Part shown: piece by piece, positions 18,601-24,055 of the stretch
Layout of the letters: each line of letters opens with the position of its first letter
Numbering within the stretch: the first letter of the stretch is position 1
Source: a virus
Virus record (IMG/VR): IMGVR_UViG_3300020450_000090
Coordinates: 1-24,055 of that record
Length of the DNA: 24,055 bases
Strand: one strand, 5' to 3'
Program-made: the position numbers and the translations under genes
Notes under the pieces: model-generated
Told to the model about the DNA's origin: nothing
Seen by the model: only the letters and a program-made list of their open reading frames with translations
The model's database searches: none

Positions 18601-19827
18601 AATTTAGCAAACCTCTTCTCTGGAAACGGTTCAACTGGTGGTAACTCCGTTTGCTCTGGTGGCGGAGGAGGAGGAGGTGGCGGTGGCGTCGGTTTTGGTG
18701 CTGGCATCGGTGGCGGTGGCGGTGGTGGAAACGGTTCCAACGCACGAAGAGATGGATATGGTGCTACCAGAGGACAAACTTCATATAGAGGGTCTGGTTC
18801 AGGAGGTACAGCATCACTTATCAATGCTACTGACGCAGGAAACGGTGGAATCGTTGGCATAGGAGAACAAATAGGTGGTAGTGATGGATCTGTTAAAATG
18901 ATAGCTACAGAAAACCAAACATTCTACGGAGATGGTGGAGGTGGTGGTGCATCAGGTGGATATGTAAGTTTCTCAGTTGATATTCCTAGTGTAAACGCTG
19001 GAACATTAGTTGTTGGTGATGGTGCTGCAAATGGTGGACAGGAGGGATATGCTAAAATAGGATATGAGGTTTTAGAAACTATTTCTGGTGGTACAGGAAC
19101 TTCAGTTACCTCTGGGTTATTTGATATTGCAAGCGATGGTGTTGATTATGCTCAGTCTGGAACTGGATCGGGATCAAATGGTGGATTTGCATCTATTGAC
19201 TCAGAAAAATATCTTAGATTCTTTGGAAATGAAGCAACTAGATTTGCAAGAACAATTGGAATAGATGCATCTAGTGGTAACTCAAAAGGAGCAGCAATAA
19301 CTTCTGTTAAATTTAGAATTATTCGTGGTAATGGTAGTAATGGTGGTGAAGCACCAAATGAACCATTAGAGCTATTTGCTAGTAATGATAATGCTACTAG
19401 TTTTTCTAAGATAGGTACAATTTCTTCATCCTCAGGTCCTGTAGACTGGACTATTGTTGAGTTACCTTTAGGAATAAATTATCAAATTTCTAATTTAATT
19501 CTGGAAATAAGACAAACAAGAGCTGGTGCTGGAAATCCTGATAATGATAACTATGGTATTGATTATGTTGCGTTTGAACATGAGGAGACAGAACAAACTA
19601 TCACAACATATCCATCTGGTACCACTGATTTAGGAATTGAATTTGTCACAGAACGTATTGAACCACAGGGAGATCCAATCAATAGTGCTGGTCTTGACGT
19701 TAATGAGGGTACATTTACATTATCATCTGCTGTTAAATTAAATGTTTCATCTTCATTACAACCAAACATTGACATTCCTCTCTTAACAAGGTATCATTTA
19801 GTTAAGTATATGATCAGAGCTTATTGA
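15625..19827 (+). CDS. Large adhesin-like tail collar protein with polyglycine and Reelin-like regions (1400 aa)
   Basis: The collar domain is split: LPIGSIVPIF at residues 21-30 and GWLYCDGSEY from residue 322, with FNVPDYKARKLVGAG following. The ~285-residue insert has several GxGY motifs (GSGYTAPP, GVGYQFPQ, YGYKDGD), probably short beta repeats. The two HxH motifs are H460-D-H462 and H509-N-H511. Residues about 545-650 form a beta module (IPSHNLTTGYKIRV). Residues about 706-770 and 865-1147 are glycine-rich with runs of up to ten Gly, preceded by YPYTIPTTWP, as in phage glycine-rich domains. Residues about 1164-1319 resemble a Reelin repeat. The protein ends VKYMIRAY. I infer a trimeric fibre whose glycine-rich part may form a polyglycine sandwich like that of phage S16 gp38. 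That structure is by analogy only. Confidence 0.8.
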   Translation: MSRNIRSNFLTDKSTFGNSTLPIGSIVPIFKATDDKVTDNGVVTNLGSVVAGAGGGSGYVTDLGTTTGYPTGPVTFDIPATAFEEGTDNIVINNHPFIEGDTLSVVATSQAPNRVKFGGSIQTIGITNSGSGYTAPPIVQVTDNGSGPVSAGTFSAVFDSNTGQVTGITVVDGGVGYQFPQVTLIGGGGVGAAATPVLASGGIGGIELDKGFSFLIDVVDSNTIKFSRSNGDIAAGKYYNITSVGSNGTVSIASTTGFGLTVGIAANLDGSVNFVTIKNPGYGYKDGDVVYILQPGSSGTARVEIVSTSSNTANDPAMQYEGWLYCDGSEYNAEDYPLLYEVLEDKYGGLGGSYDPEDFGSSSSITFNVPDYKARKLVGAGGGVSGGGSPVSGNVISTVGATGGRWFFSKLQQEALFDVGNIVISGYQNISEFVGGELTGEVTLQVGPMQEKLLSSVPEHDHAIMTSTAPQAGSFEGSGFAVDNKLAGYKDSTGQVSFFLPNGGTPLFHNHGLVDYIITDPTLSTFGNVGGIGETKDVTITATNIIGEVLGTKFNIPSHNLTTGYKIRVKSNDQSTPLVFDVDGVSVAFATNTEWYAIVIDDDNFYLARTKYLARKQQALIATTNGSGGQDIVIELAYKISGDIPADQVTVIQQPPDTIYDINDTYTIGGKTIQLPGGSFSTTEIQVETTTPGASTVPAPTETIVGVSGSLSGGGGGGATSVANGGIGGNSYYQFTYNGTIYQVVAAGGGGGVSGDSGGAGGNPGQIRINHNSSTTNISSSGDYVIDGLTFTITDYFSGIVGGDGSVGSGGSGATSSLFQGAGGDGARTLFTGTNDTEQEFNTPSSTFYPYTIPTTWPLDSLRAIIKGGGGGSGGTGDGGSGWWAGSGGAGKELTVDLSTTISSLRVYVGGGGGAGSGRTRGTGATTGFATGGNGGNGTGGGGGGGGGGASAIGTSTQMLAGAGGGGGGGAAGDATQGSDQNGQISGNDGSQNLANLFSGNGSTGGNSVCSGGGGGGGGGGVGFGAGIGGGGGGGNGSNARRDGYGATRGQTSYRGSGSGGTASLINATDAGNGGIVGIGEQIGGSDGSVKMIATENQTFYGDGGGGGASGGYVSFSVDIPSVNAGTLVVGDGAANGGQEGYAKIGYEVLETISGGTGTSVTSGLFDIASDGVDYAQSGTGSGSNGGFASIDSEKYLRFFGNEATRFARTIGIDASSGNSKGAAITSVKFRIIRGNGSNGGEAPNEPLELFASNDNATSFSKIGTISSSSGPVDWTIVELPLGINYQISNLILEIRQTRAGAGNPDNDNYGIDYVAFEHEETEQTITTYPSGTTDLGIEFVTERIEPQGDPINSAGLDVNEGTFTLSSAVKLNVSSSLQPNIDIPLLTRYHLVKYMIRAY
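15715..16572 (+). other. Insert that splits the collar domain of the 1400-aa adhesin
   Basis: In the two upstream collar proteins, about 20 residues separate the P-(V/I)-G-(T/S)-I segment from the G-(W/Y)-L-x-C-D-G segment. Here they are about 285 residues apart (31-316). The insert is rich in Gly, Val, Thr and Ser. It carries repeated GSGY/GVGY/GYGY turns spaced tens of residues apart, which suggests consecutive small beta units rather than a disordered linker. Confidence 0.65.
18217..18972 (+). repeat. Low-complexity GGN tract encoding polyglycine
   Basis: Codons here are dominated by GGT, GGA and GGC, giving Gly runs separated by short non-Gly segments. The densest parts are about 18346-18372, 18445-18470, 18514-18536 and 18658-18728. 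GGC and GGA codons crowd in the core, in contrast with the GGT preference around it, so local GC is much higher than in the rest of the window. The tract is in frame with the 1400-aa protein and is not interrupted. Confidence 0.85.
19115..19578 (+). other. Reelin-repeat-like beta-sandwich region in the adhesin
   Basis: Residues about 1164-1319 of the 1400-aa protein show an ordered set of features. These are LRFFGNEATRFARTIGIDAS, then SVKFRIIRGNG, then PLELFASNDNATSFSKIGTI, then VELPLGINYQISNLILEIRQ, then NYGIDYVAFE. This order (aromatic 'L.F', arginine, strand, 'S-D-x-G/A-x-x-F/W', 'LP', 'R-x-R-Q', 'D-x-x-x-I-D-x-V') matches Reelin subrepeats, which are jelly-roll folds. Assignment is by motif order only. 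A different carbohydrate-binding-like sandwich is possible. Confidence 0.45.
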
Positions 19828-20447
19828 TGTTAGAAGCGAGTGAGAGTGGATTAATAGTTGATCCTGATAGATTAGAAGGACAGTTTGAAGATTTTATTGG
19901 TGTGTATAGGAGACTAGTACATCATGAGATGTGTAATGCTATTATATCTAATTTTGAAAAACATTTGAAGATTAATCCAGATTATGTACAATATGGCAGT
20001 AATCAAATGCCAACCAAAAAATTAGCACGTCATGATGTTAGCATGATGTATGATGATATTGATATGGGGTTATCTTCACATTTCTATAAATATCTAAACT
20101 CTGCACTTGAGAACTATAAACAAGAGTATAATCATATCAGAGAAGTTAAACTGGCGTCAATTGGTTTAAAAATACAAAAAACTCCAGTTGGAGGTGGTTA
20201 TCACACTTGGCATTATGAAAACTCTAGCTTTAGAGCAGCAAATAGAGAGATAGCATGGATGGTATACTTAAATGATATGCCAGATGGTGAGGCAGAGACA
20301 GAGTTCTTGTATCAGAAGAAAAGATACAAACCACAGACAGGCACACTATTGTTATGGCCTGCAGGTATGACACATGTTCATCGTGGAAACACAGTCTTTA
20401 CCCATGATAAATATATTGCGACAGGCTGGTTCATTAAAATCCCTTAA
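19827..20447 (+). CDS. 2OG-Fe(II) oxygenase, HxE type (206 aa)
   Basis: This resembles the prolyl-4-hydroxylase-like oxygenase superfamily. Likely iron ligands are H129-x-E131 in YHTWHYEN and H183 or H185 in MTHVHRGN. K195 in DKYIATGW is the candidate 2-oxoglutarate-binding residue. Between them, VYLND and ETEFLYQ followed by PQTGTLLLWPAG match the double-stranded beta-helix core of this family. The first metal pair is His-x-Glu rather than the usual His-x-Asp. The ATG at 19827 overlaps the TGA of the adhesin gene (TGATG), so I prefer it to the TTG at 19824. The enzyme would hydroxylate a protein or small molecule using 2-oxoglutarate and O2. The substrate is unknown. Its coupling to the adhesin gene suggests a tail-related or late role. 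Confidence 0.78.
   Translation: MLEASESGLIVDPDRLEGQFEDFIGVYRRLVHHEMCNAIISNFEKHLKINPDYVQYGSNQMPTKKLARHDVSMMYDDIDMGLSSHFYKYLNSALENYKQEYNHIREVKLASIGLKIQKTPVGGGYHTWHYENSSFRAANREIAWMVYLNDMPDGEAETEFLYQKKRYKPQTGTLLLWPAGMTHVHRGNTVFTHDKYIATGWFIKIP
20406..20413 (+). promoter_or_regulatory. Possible T4-like late promoter -10 element
   Basis: The octamer GATAAATA matches the NATAAATA form of the T4-like late promoter and ends 38 bases before the ATG at 20452. It lies inside the end of the upstream oxygenase gene. In AT-rich DNA such an octamer can occur by chance. Confidence 0.25.
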
Positions 20448-20451
20448 TCAA

Positions 20452-21312
20452 ATGGCAGATATCCGTGTAGTAGTGCAAATAAACGCACTAGAAAGAATGA
20501 TCATCGTTGATGGTAAGACAGAATTTATCAGTGAGGATTATTGGAATGATAACATTCAAAATATTCTATTTCCATTCTGGACGTCTGATAGAGACCGTTT
20601 AATTCACTTGAATTATTTCAGTGATGGATCATATGGTATTGAAAAGAAGAAGTATGTATATGATCGTGCAACTAAAGAAAGAAAGTGGAAGACATATCAA
20701 TGGAGAGAACCAACCAACGAAGAAGTAGGACAAATTGCTGAGACAGTCAAAGAGAAATATTTTGAATATCAAGATGTAGGACAGGAGGAGATTCAAGAGA
20801 AGCTATACAATGAGTATGGTAGATGGCAGAAGGTGTCTTGGGAAGGCGTTAGAATGATTAGAAATTTTCTTCTTGCTGATTCCGATTGGACTCAGATGCC
20901 TGACAATGGAATTGATGCTACATTAAAAGCACAGTGGGTAAAATATAGACAAAAGTTGAGAGATATACCTGCAGATCATGATGGCAAAGATGCAGATGAG
21001 GTTCAGTTCCCTTTCAATCCAGTGATGTATGCAAAGTATCTTACGAAGCGTGCATTAAACAATCAACTTATAAATGAAGGAAAGGAATATCTAGAGACTG
21101 TAGATCAGTTCGGACCTTTTGATCAGAAAACATACAATCAATATGCACAGAGAATAGTATTAACTATCGCATCTAATTACAAAATTAAAAATCCAGATAT
21201 TATTCTTAAGACATCAAAAGATACTGAATATATTGGTGACAGTGCAGAGAAGGCAACCACACAAGAAGAAGTAGACGCATTATTGGAGCAAATCAGACAA
21301 AACAATCTTTAA
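20452..21312 (+). CDS. Tail assembly chaperone-like protein (286 aa)
   Basis: Residues 137-175 contain RNFLLADSDWTQMPD, then WVKYRQKLRDIP. This is the signature of phage tail assembly chaperone proteins (PF16778 type), found next to tail fibre genes in many phages. The N-terminal 130 residues are rich in aromatic and charged residues (NYFSDGSYG, a KxKxYxxRxxTKERKW stretch). The C-terminal end is helical and acidic (TTQEEVDALLEQIRQ). I chose the ATG at 20452 (MADIRVVV), five bases past the preceding stop. The frame extends upstream to 20374 but that part overlaps the oxygenase and reads as non-native. The position right behind three fibre genes fits a helper for fibre folding or attachment. 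This is inferred from motif and context. Confidence 0.65.
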   Translation: MADIRVVVQINALERMIIVDGKTEFISEDYWNDNIQNILFPFWTSDRDRLIHLNYFSDGSYGIEKKKYVYDRATKERKWKTYQWREPTNEEVGQIAETVKEKYFEYQDVGQEEIQEKLYNEYGRWQKVSWEGVRMIRNFLLADSDWTQMPDNGIDATLKAQWVKYRQKLRDIPADHDGKDADEVQFPFNPVMYAKYLTKRALNNQLINEGKEYLETVDQFGPFDQKTYNQYAQRIVLTIASNYKIKNPDIILKTSKDTEYIGDSAEKATTQEEVDALLEQIRQNNL

Positions 21313-21319
21313 TTAAATT

Positions 21320-21655
21320 ATGCACAAAATGGAATTGAATATTCTCATCCTCACATTGATGACAGGGGAGGAGTTGATAGCAAATGTGAAAGATCATACT
21401 GAGAAAATAGATGGTGTTGAGCAAAAAGTATGCTATAGTATAACATACCCATTTAGATTACAGACATCAGGACCTATAGATGGCAAGACGGCTCAATTAA
21501 CTCTCGTGCCATGGAAATTTTGGTCATGTGACACATCATTCTTACTTGGGTATGATAAGATATTGAACATGTGTACACCTCTAAAAGATGTCACTGAACA
21601 ATATACACTAGCTGTAGATAACTTTATTAAAGCTCTGGCGGAGACACAACAATGA
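21320..21655 (+). CDS. Small 'TGEE' protein, possibly Sm/Hfq-like fold (111 aa)
   Basis: An N-terminal strand LNILILTLMTGEELIANV is followed by a strand-rich middle (YPFRLQ, LTLVPWKFWSCD) and a helical end (VDNFIKALAETQ). The pattern 'hydrophobic strand - TGEE(L/I)IA - strand ... P-W' recurs in small phage proteins of T4-like marine viruses that are sometimes compared with Sm-like beta barrels. I do not claim RNA binding. The ATG at 21320 is seven bases past the preceding stop. An in-frame ATG at 21329 is also possible, and neither has a clear ribosome binding site. The stop overlaps the next ATG (ATGA). Confidence 0.6.
   Translation: MHKMELNILILTLMTGEELIANVKDHTEKIDGVEQKVCYSITYPFRLQTSGPIDGKTAQLTLVPWKFWSCDTSFLLGYDKILNMCTPLKDVTEQYTLAVDNFIKALAETQQ
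21637..21643 (+). promoter_or_regulatory. Shine-Dalgarno-like site for the PKHD hydroxylase gene
   Basis: GGCGGAG lies eight bases before the ATG at 21652, inside the end of the preceding gene. It is one of the few recognisable ribosome binding sites in the window and supports the overlapping ATGA start. Confidence 0.45.
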
Positions 21656-22302
21656 TATATGAGTATGATTTCTTTGACTCTAATCAATTAAGACAAATAC
21701 TGAGTATATTTGATGCTGGTAAATTTGTTGATGGTGCTCGCACAGGTCCTAAAGAGAAGGATGTAAAGGATAACACACAGCAAGATGACATTGAATTGAA
21801 TAAGATGACAAATCAATGCGTTCATAAAGTGTTGAGACAATCAGAGATATCTGATTTACATCCACTTAACAAATGTAGTCCATGTTATATGTTAAAATAT
21901 GAAGTAGGACAACATTACAATGATCATATAGACTACTGGGACATGTGGGGTAACCGAACGGATTACACTGCAGTCGTTATGTTAAATGATGATTATGAGG
22001 GTGGTGAACATTTCATAAAGATAGGGACAGAGACTATTGAAAGAAAGCTAGAAGCAGGTAGAATGTTGATGTATCAATCTGATTATGTTCATGGTGTCAG
22101 ACCAGTGACCTCTGGTGTTAGAAAATGTCTTACATTCTGGATGGAAAGTTCTATTCCAGATCCTACCATGAGATACTACATCACAGAGTTGAACAAACTA
22201 CATTGTAGGATACATGAACAAGATGTGGATAGGGAAACTTTATTATTGCTTGACCACGTTCGTTGTGGAATTATCAAACGTTGTGCACAAATGAGAAATT
22301 AG
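21652..22302 (+). CDS. PKHD-type hydroxylase, 2OG-Fe(II) oxygenase (216 aa)
   Basis: Canonical residues are present: H92-x-D94 in YNDHIDYW, the LNDDYEGGEHF strand, distal H147 in YVHGVRPVTSGVRK and R157 for 2-oxoglutarate. The stretch VHGVRPVTSGVRK...FWMESSI is very like PKHD-type hydroxylases (YbiX/PiuC family), and the ~216-residue length is close to that family. The N terminus (residues 1-60) has an acidic/lysine-rich loop (TGPKEKDVKDN). The start overlaps the previous stop (ATGA) and has a GGCGGAG site upstream. It should be an active dioxygenase as far as the residues show. The physiological substrate of this family is not established and none can be read here. Confidence 0.85.
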   Translation: MIYEYDFFDSNQLRQILSIFDAGKFVDGARTGPKEKDVKDNTQQDDIELNKMTNQCVHKVLRQSEISDLHPLNKCSPCYMLKYEVGQHYNDHIDYWDMWGNRTDYTAVVMLNDDYEGGEHFIKIGTETIERKLEAGRMLMYQSDYVHGVRPVTSGVRKCLTFWMESSIPDPTMRYYITELNKLHCRIHEQDVDRETLLLLDHVRCGIIKRCAQMRN

Positions 22303-22303
22303 T

Positions 22304-22837
22304 ATGGTTTTATTAACTGATATTATGTCGTGGGATACTATTCTCACAAGAGAGGAGATGGAGGAGATTGAAAAGATTTGCAGTCGTCCTAGATGGCAGT
22401 GGGGTGCCATAAGTGATCACACAGCACCACACAAGAAGTTTTGGAAGATGGACGTGAAAGGACATGCCATTTTTGATACTACCATACCTGAGAAAATAGA
22501 GATACTTGTACCATTTAAACATGAGATACTTGATTATTATGTCAATGGACATACAAGGGGATTAGATGGTTTCATGCATAAGGATGATGCAGACTATACA
22601 TTTTTAATATTCTGCAATCCTGTATGGGATATTATGTGGGGTGGTAAAACTATGTTTGTACAGGATGATGGTAGATTTGACTGTATATTTCCTAAGCCTG
22701 GCTCAGCAATATGTTTCCCATCAGGTATATTACACTGTGCAGAGGACGTGAGCAGGGAATTCTATGGTATTAGAGTTAGTGCTGCTTATAAATTAAAGAA
22801 AGTAGAGAATACAGATGCAGAACCTACAGACGTTTAG
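22304..22837 (+). CDS. 2OG-Fe(II) oxygenase, HxD type (177 aa)
   Basis: The expected residues are H92-x-D94 (FMHKDDADYTF), the strand GGKTMFV, PKPGSAICFPSGILHCAED with distal H144, and R157 in EFYGIRVSAAYKL. The N-terminal 75 residues resemble neither neighbouring oxygenase. The protein is compact, essentially just the beta-helix domain. The ATG at 22304 is one base past the preceding stop. An in-frame ATG at 22325 (MSWDTILT) is an alternative start. The last 23 bases overlap the next gene. The substrate is unknown. Confidence 0.8.
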   Translation: MVLLTDIMSWDTILTREEMEEIEKICSRPRWQWGAISDHTAPHKKFWKMDVKGHAIFDTTIPEKIEILVPFKHEILDYYVNGHTRGLDGFMHKDDADYTFLIFCNPVWDIMWGGKTMFVQDDGRFDCIFPKPGSAICFPSGILHCAEDVSREFYGIRVSAAYKLKKVENTDAEPTDV

Positions 22838-23192
22838 CAGTGCTAGAGACTGGGATCAGATTGAAGCATACGCTTCTACTATTTCTGGTGCTCTAGTGTA
22901 TTGGGAGAACCCAAGATTGGAGTTGGCAAATGCTGACGCTAAGAAGATAGTTCTTGATTACTATAAGATTGATGAGGAGATACCTACAGATCTAGCTATC
23001 ACGTTAGATGGTAATTATTATGGATATATTGAGTTTAGAGATTCTACCGTAGCATTTGATTTTGTCACTGACTATTTTCCTCGTAAGGATGAGGTAAGTG
23101 ACGATACATACTGGTATCATTGCTATGTTGTTAGACCAGATGGTGTCATAGAATATGATAACGATGCATTACGAAAGGGTAACAACGTGTGA
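22815..23192 (+). CDS. Acidic protein of unknown function (125 aa)
   Basis: I do not recognise this protein. It has an N-terminal helical region (residues 8-52, ARDWDQIEAYAS), a beta-rich middle (ITLDGNYYGYIEFRDSTVAF) and a tail with YHCYVVRPDGVIEYD. It is rich in Asp, Glu and Tyr. It overlaps the preceding oxygenase by 23 bases and the following gene by four (GTGA), so it is translated within the oxygenase cluster. A TATAAATT octamer lies about 20 bases before its ATG but is only a weak match to a late promoter. The ending VVRPDGVIEYD suggests a small compact domain. Confidence 0.6.
   Translation: MQNLQTFSSARDWDQIEAYASTISGALVYWENPRLELANADAKKIVLDYYKIDEEIPTDLAITLDGNYYGYIEFRDSTVAFDFVTDYFPRKDEVSDDTYWYHCYVVRPDGVIEYDNDALRKGNNV
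23174..23180 (+). promoter_or_regulatory. Shine-Dalgarno-like site supporting a GTG start
   Basis: AAAGGGT lies eight bases before the GTG at 23189. It supports a non-ATG start overlapping the previous stop (GTGA) over the internal ATG at 23210. Confidence 0.4.
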
Positions 23193-23713
23193 AGAATGAC
23201 GTAGCATTTATGATACCAGTCTTTACACATACTGTAGAGAATTGGGTTGATTACAAAGATGAGATCCTTAACATGATTGACCTTGAGGATGGTGATGGAC
23301 ATCAAACTGATTATATTAAATATCATCAACAGGATAAACTACCACCATATGCTGACAGGTTGTTTGAGATATTAAAACCATCATTGATAGAATTTGATGA
23401 TGTATATCCACATGCATTTGATATTCGTAATGTGTGGTGTCAGAAATATGGAAGTGGAAGTTATCATCAACTACACAATCATGGAGCATTAGGTTACTCA
23501 GCAATATTATATGCTAAGTTGGAGGACGATCACAATCCTACATCATTCTTTGCACCATTTCTTGACTTTATAGAGGGTAATGTGATAGAATATGTACCTG
23601 AGGTCAGTGAAGGAGATATTATTTTCTTTCCGTCAAGCTTGACACATCAGTGTAAAGTGGTACAATCTGAATCAGAACGTATTATTTTTTCTTTCAATAT
23701 AAGAAATGCTTGA
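23189..23713 (+). CDS. 2OG-Fe(II) oxygenase of TIGR02466/PF13759 type (174 aa)
   Basis: The order of motifs fits the TIGR02466 group: VWCQKYGSGSYHQLHNHG (histidines 93, 96 and 98), a strand SAILYAKL, SFFAPF, then EGDIIFFPSSLTHQCKV with distal H153, and R164 in SERIIFSFNIR. The proximal motif is His-x-His rather than His-x-Asp, as I recall for this family, so metal binding may differ from the two HxD enzymes upstream. The start is a GTG overlapping the TGA of the preceding gene. The 3' end overlaps the ATG of the next gene by eight bases. Function in phages is unknown. It is the fourth oxygenase in this run. Confidence 0.72.
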   Translation: MKNDVAFMIPVFTHTVENWVDYKDEILNMIDLEDGDGHQTDYIKYHQQDKLPPYADRLFEILKPSLIEFDDVYPHAFDIRNVWCQKYGSGSYHQLHNHGALGYSAILYAKLEDDHNPTSFFAPFLDFIEGNVIEYVPEVSEGDIIFFPSSLTHQCKVVQSESERIIFSFNIRNA

Positions 23714-24055
23714 ATTTCCCTATGAACTCCCCTATGAAAACCTTGACTTTACAGATGAAGACACTAACAAACTATATCGTATCGGAAGAGGCGAGCAAGG
23801 GGTTCTATTGGTTCGCCCTTATACAAACCTTATTTGTGCTCATTGGAGATTCAAGACTCCCGAAATAGCAACAAAATCTGCTAATAAAATATACTCCATG
23901 TTCCTAGATTATATGGCACATGGAGATTTTGTTGGTATGGATATGTCTCGTAAATTTTTAGAGATGGGATTTACTAGATCAAGACGCTATGCCAATCATC
24001 ATACAGGCAAGAAATATGATGCCGAAGGAAATGTAAGACCCCAAGAGAAAGATCA
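23706..24055 (+). CDS. DUF4385 family protein, 3' end cut by the window
   Basis: From the ATG at 23706 the frame is open to the right edge (116 codons). The sequence contains YRIGRGEQGVLLVRPYTN, HWRFKTPEIATKSANKIY, then DFVGMDMSRKFLEMGFTRSR and RYANHHTGKKYD, the hallmark of DUF4385. That family is widespread in T4-like cyanophages and also found in some bacteria. The function is unknown. The conserved Arg/Lys/His-rich part suggests contact with nucleic acid or another polyanion, but this is only a guess. The visible length is most of the usual domain, and I judge the gene intact as far as it goes. It overlaps the end of the oxygenase gene by eight bases. Confidence 0.82.
   Translation, partial: MLEFPYELPYENLDFTDEDTNKLYRIGRGEQGVLLVRPYTNLICAHWRFKTPEIATKSANKIYSMFLDYMAHGDFVGMDMSRKFLEMGFTRSRRYANHHTGKKYDAEGNVRPQEKD

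Noticed and set aside
18337-18860. Reverse-strand frames encoding proline- or serine/threonine-rich proteins
   Set aside because: They are the reverse complement of the GGN polyglycine tract, which is free of stops on the other strand by composition alone.
17741-18972. Collagen-like Gly-X-Y repeat as a target for prolyl hydroxylases
   Set aside because: The tract is Gly runs with hardly any proline and no three-residue periodicity of the G-X-P kind.
20085-20092. Perfect TATAAATA octamer (T4 late promoter core)
   Set aside because: It lies in the middle of the oxygenase gene about 360 bases from the next start and encodes ordinary residues. A chance match in AT-rich DNA is likely.
20374-20451. 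ATG at 20374 as the start of the chaperone-like gene
   Set aside because: This stretch overlaps the conserved C-terminal end of the oxygenase, and its translation looks like a shifted-frame shadow. The ATG at 20452, just after the stop, is the natural start.
19980-20452. Diversity-generating retroelement targeting the fibre genes
   Set aside because: No reverse transcriptase and no template/variable repeat pair are visible in the window.

Overview
The window reads as part of the virion tail and adhesin region of a large T4-like marine myovirus, most probably a cyanophage of Prochlorococcus or Synechococcus (Kyanoviridae-like). This rests on the AT-rich composition, ten genes all on the + strand with no gap longer than a few bases, a giant modular structural protein built from modules I associate with T4-like cyanophage virions, three consecutive tail-collar-domain proteins, several 2-oxoglutarate/Fe(II) oxygenases and a DUF4385 protein. 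A SAR11 myovirus is not excluded. There is no host gene, tRNA, integrase, insertion sequence or CRISPR array. Both end genes are cut by the window edges, and there is no gene-free stretch near 300 bases.

Region 1 (1-12677) is one uninterrupted reading frame, open at the left edge, of at least 4224 codons. Its N-terminal third was built by tandem duplication: three 43-residue helical repeats, then alternating Cys-containing helical modules and beta modules, with a near-intact ~1.08-kb duplication and a later internally deleted copy. The middle and C-terminal parts are beta-rich fibre/baseplate-type modules.

Region 2 (12677-19827) holds three back-to-back proteins of 402, 578 and 1400 aa. Each carries a phage tail collar domain and two HxH motifs of the kind that bind metal on the axis of T4 short and long tail fibres. 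The accessory parts differ sharply: a plain form, a Cys-containing form, and a very large form with a split collar, a polyglycine block and a Reelin-repeat-like beta-sandwich. They look like alternative or jointly used receptor-binding tips.

Region 3 (19827-24055) is a translationally coupled run of small genes. It holds a 2OG-Fe(II) oxygenase, a protein with a tail-assembly-chaperone motif, a small 'TGEE' protein, a PKHD-type hydroxylase, a third 2OG-Fe(II) oxygenase, an unknown acidic protein, a fourth oxygenase of the TIGR02466/PF13759 type, and the start of a DUF4385 protein. Four divergent oxygenases within about 3.9 kb, interleaved with a tail chaperone directly behind the adhesins, are the most intriguing part of the window. 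They may form a tail-fibre or receptor modification cassette, but the substrate cannot be read from the sequence.
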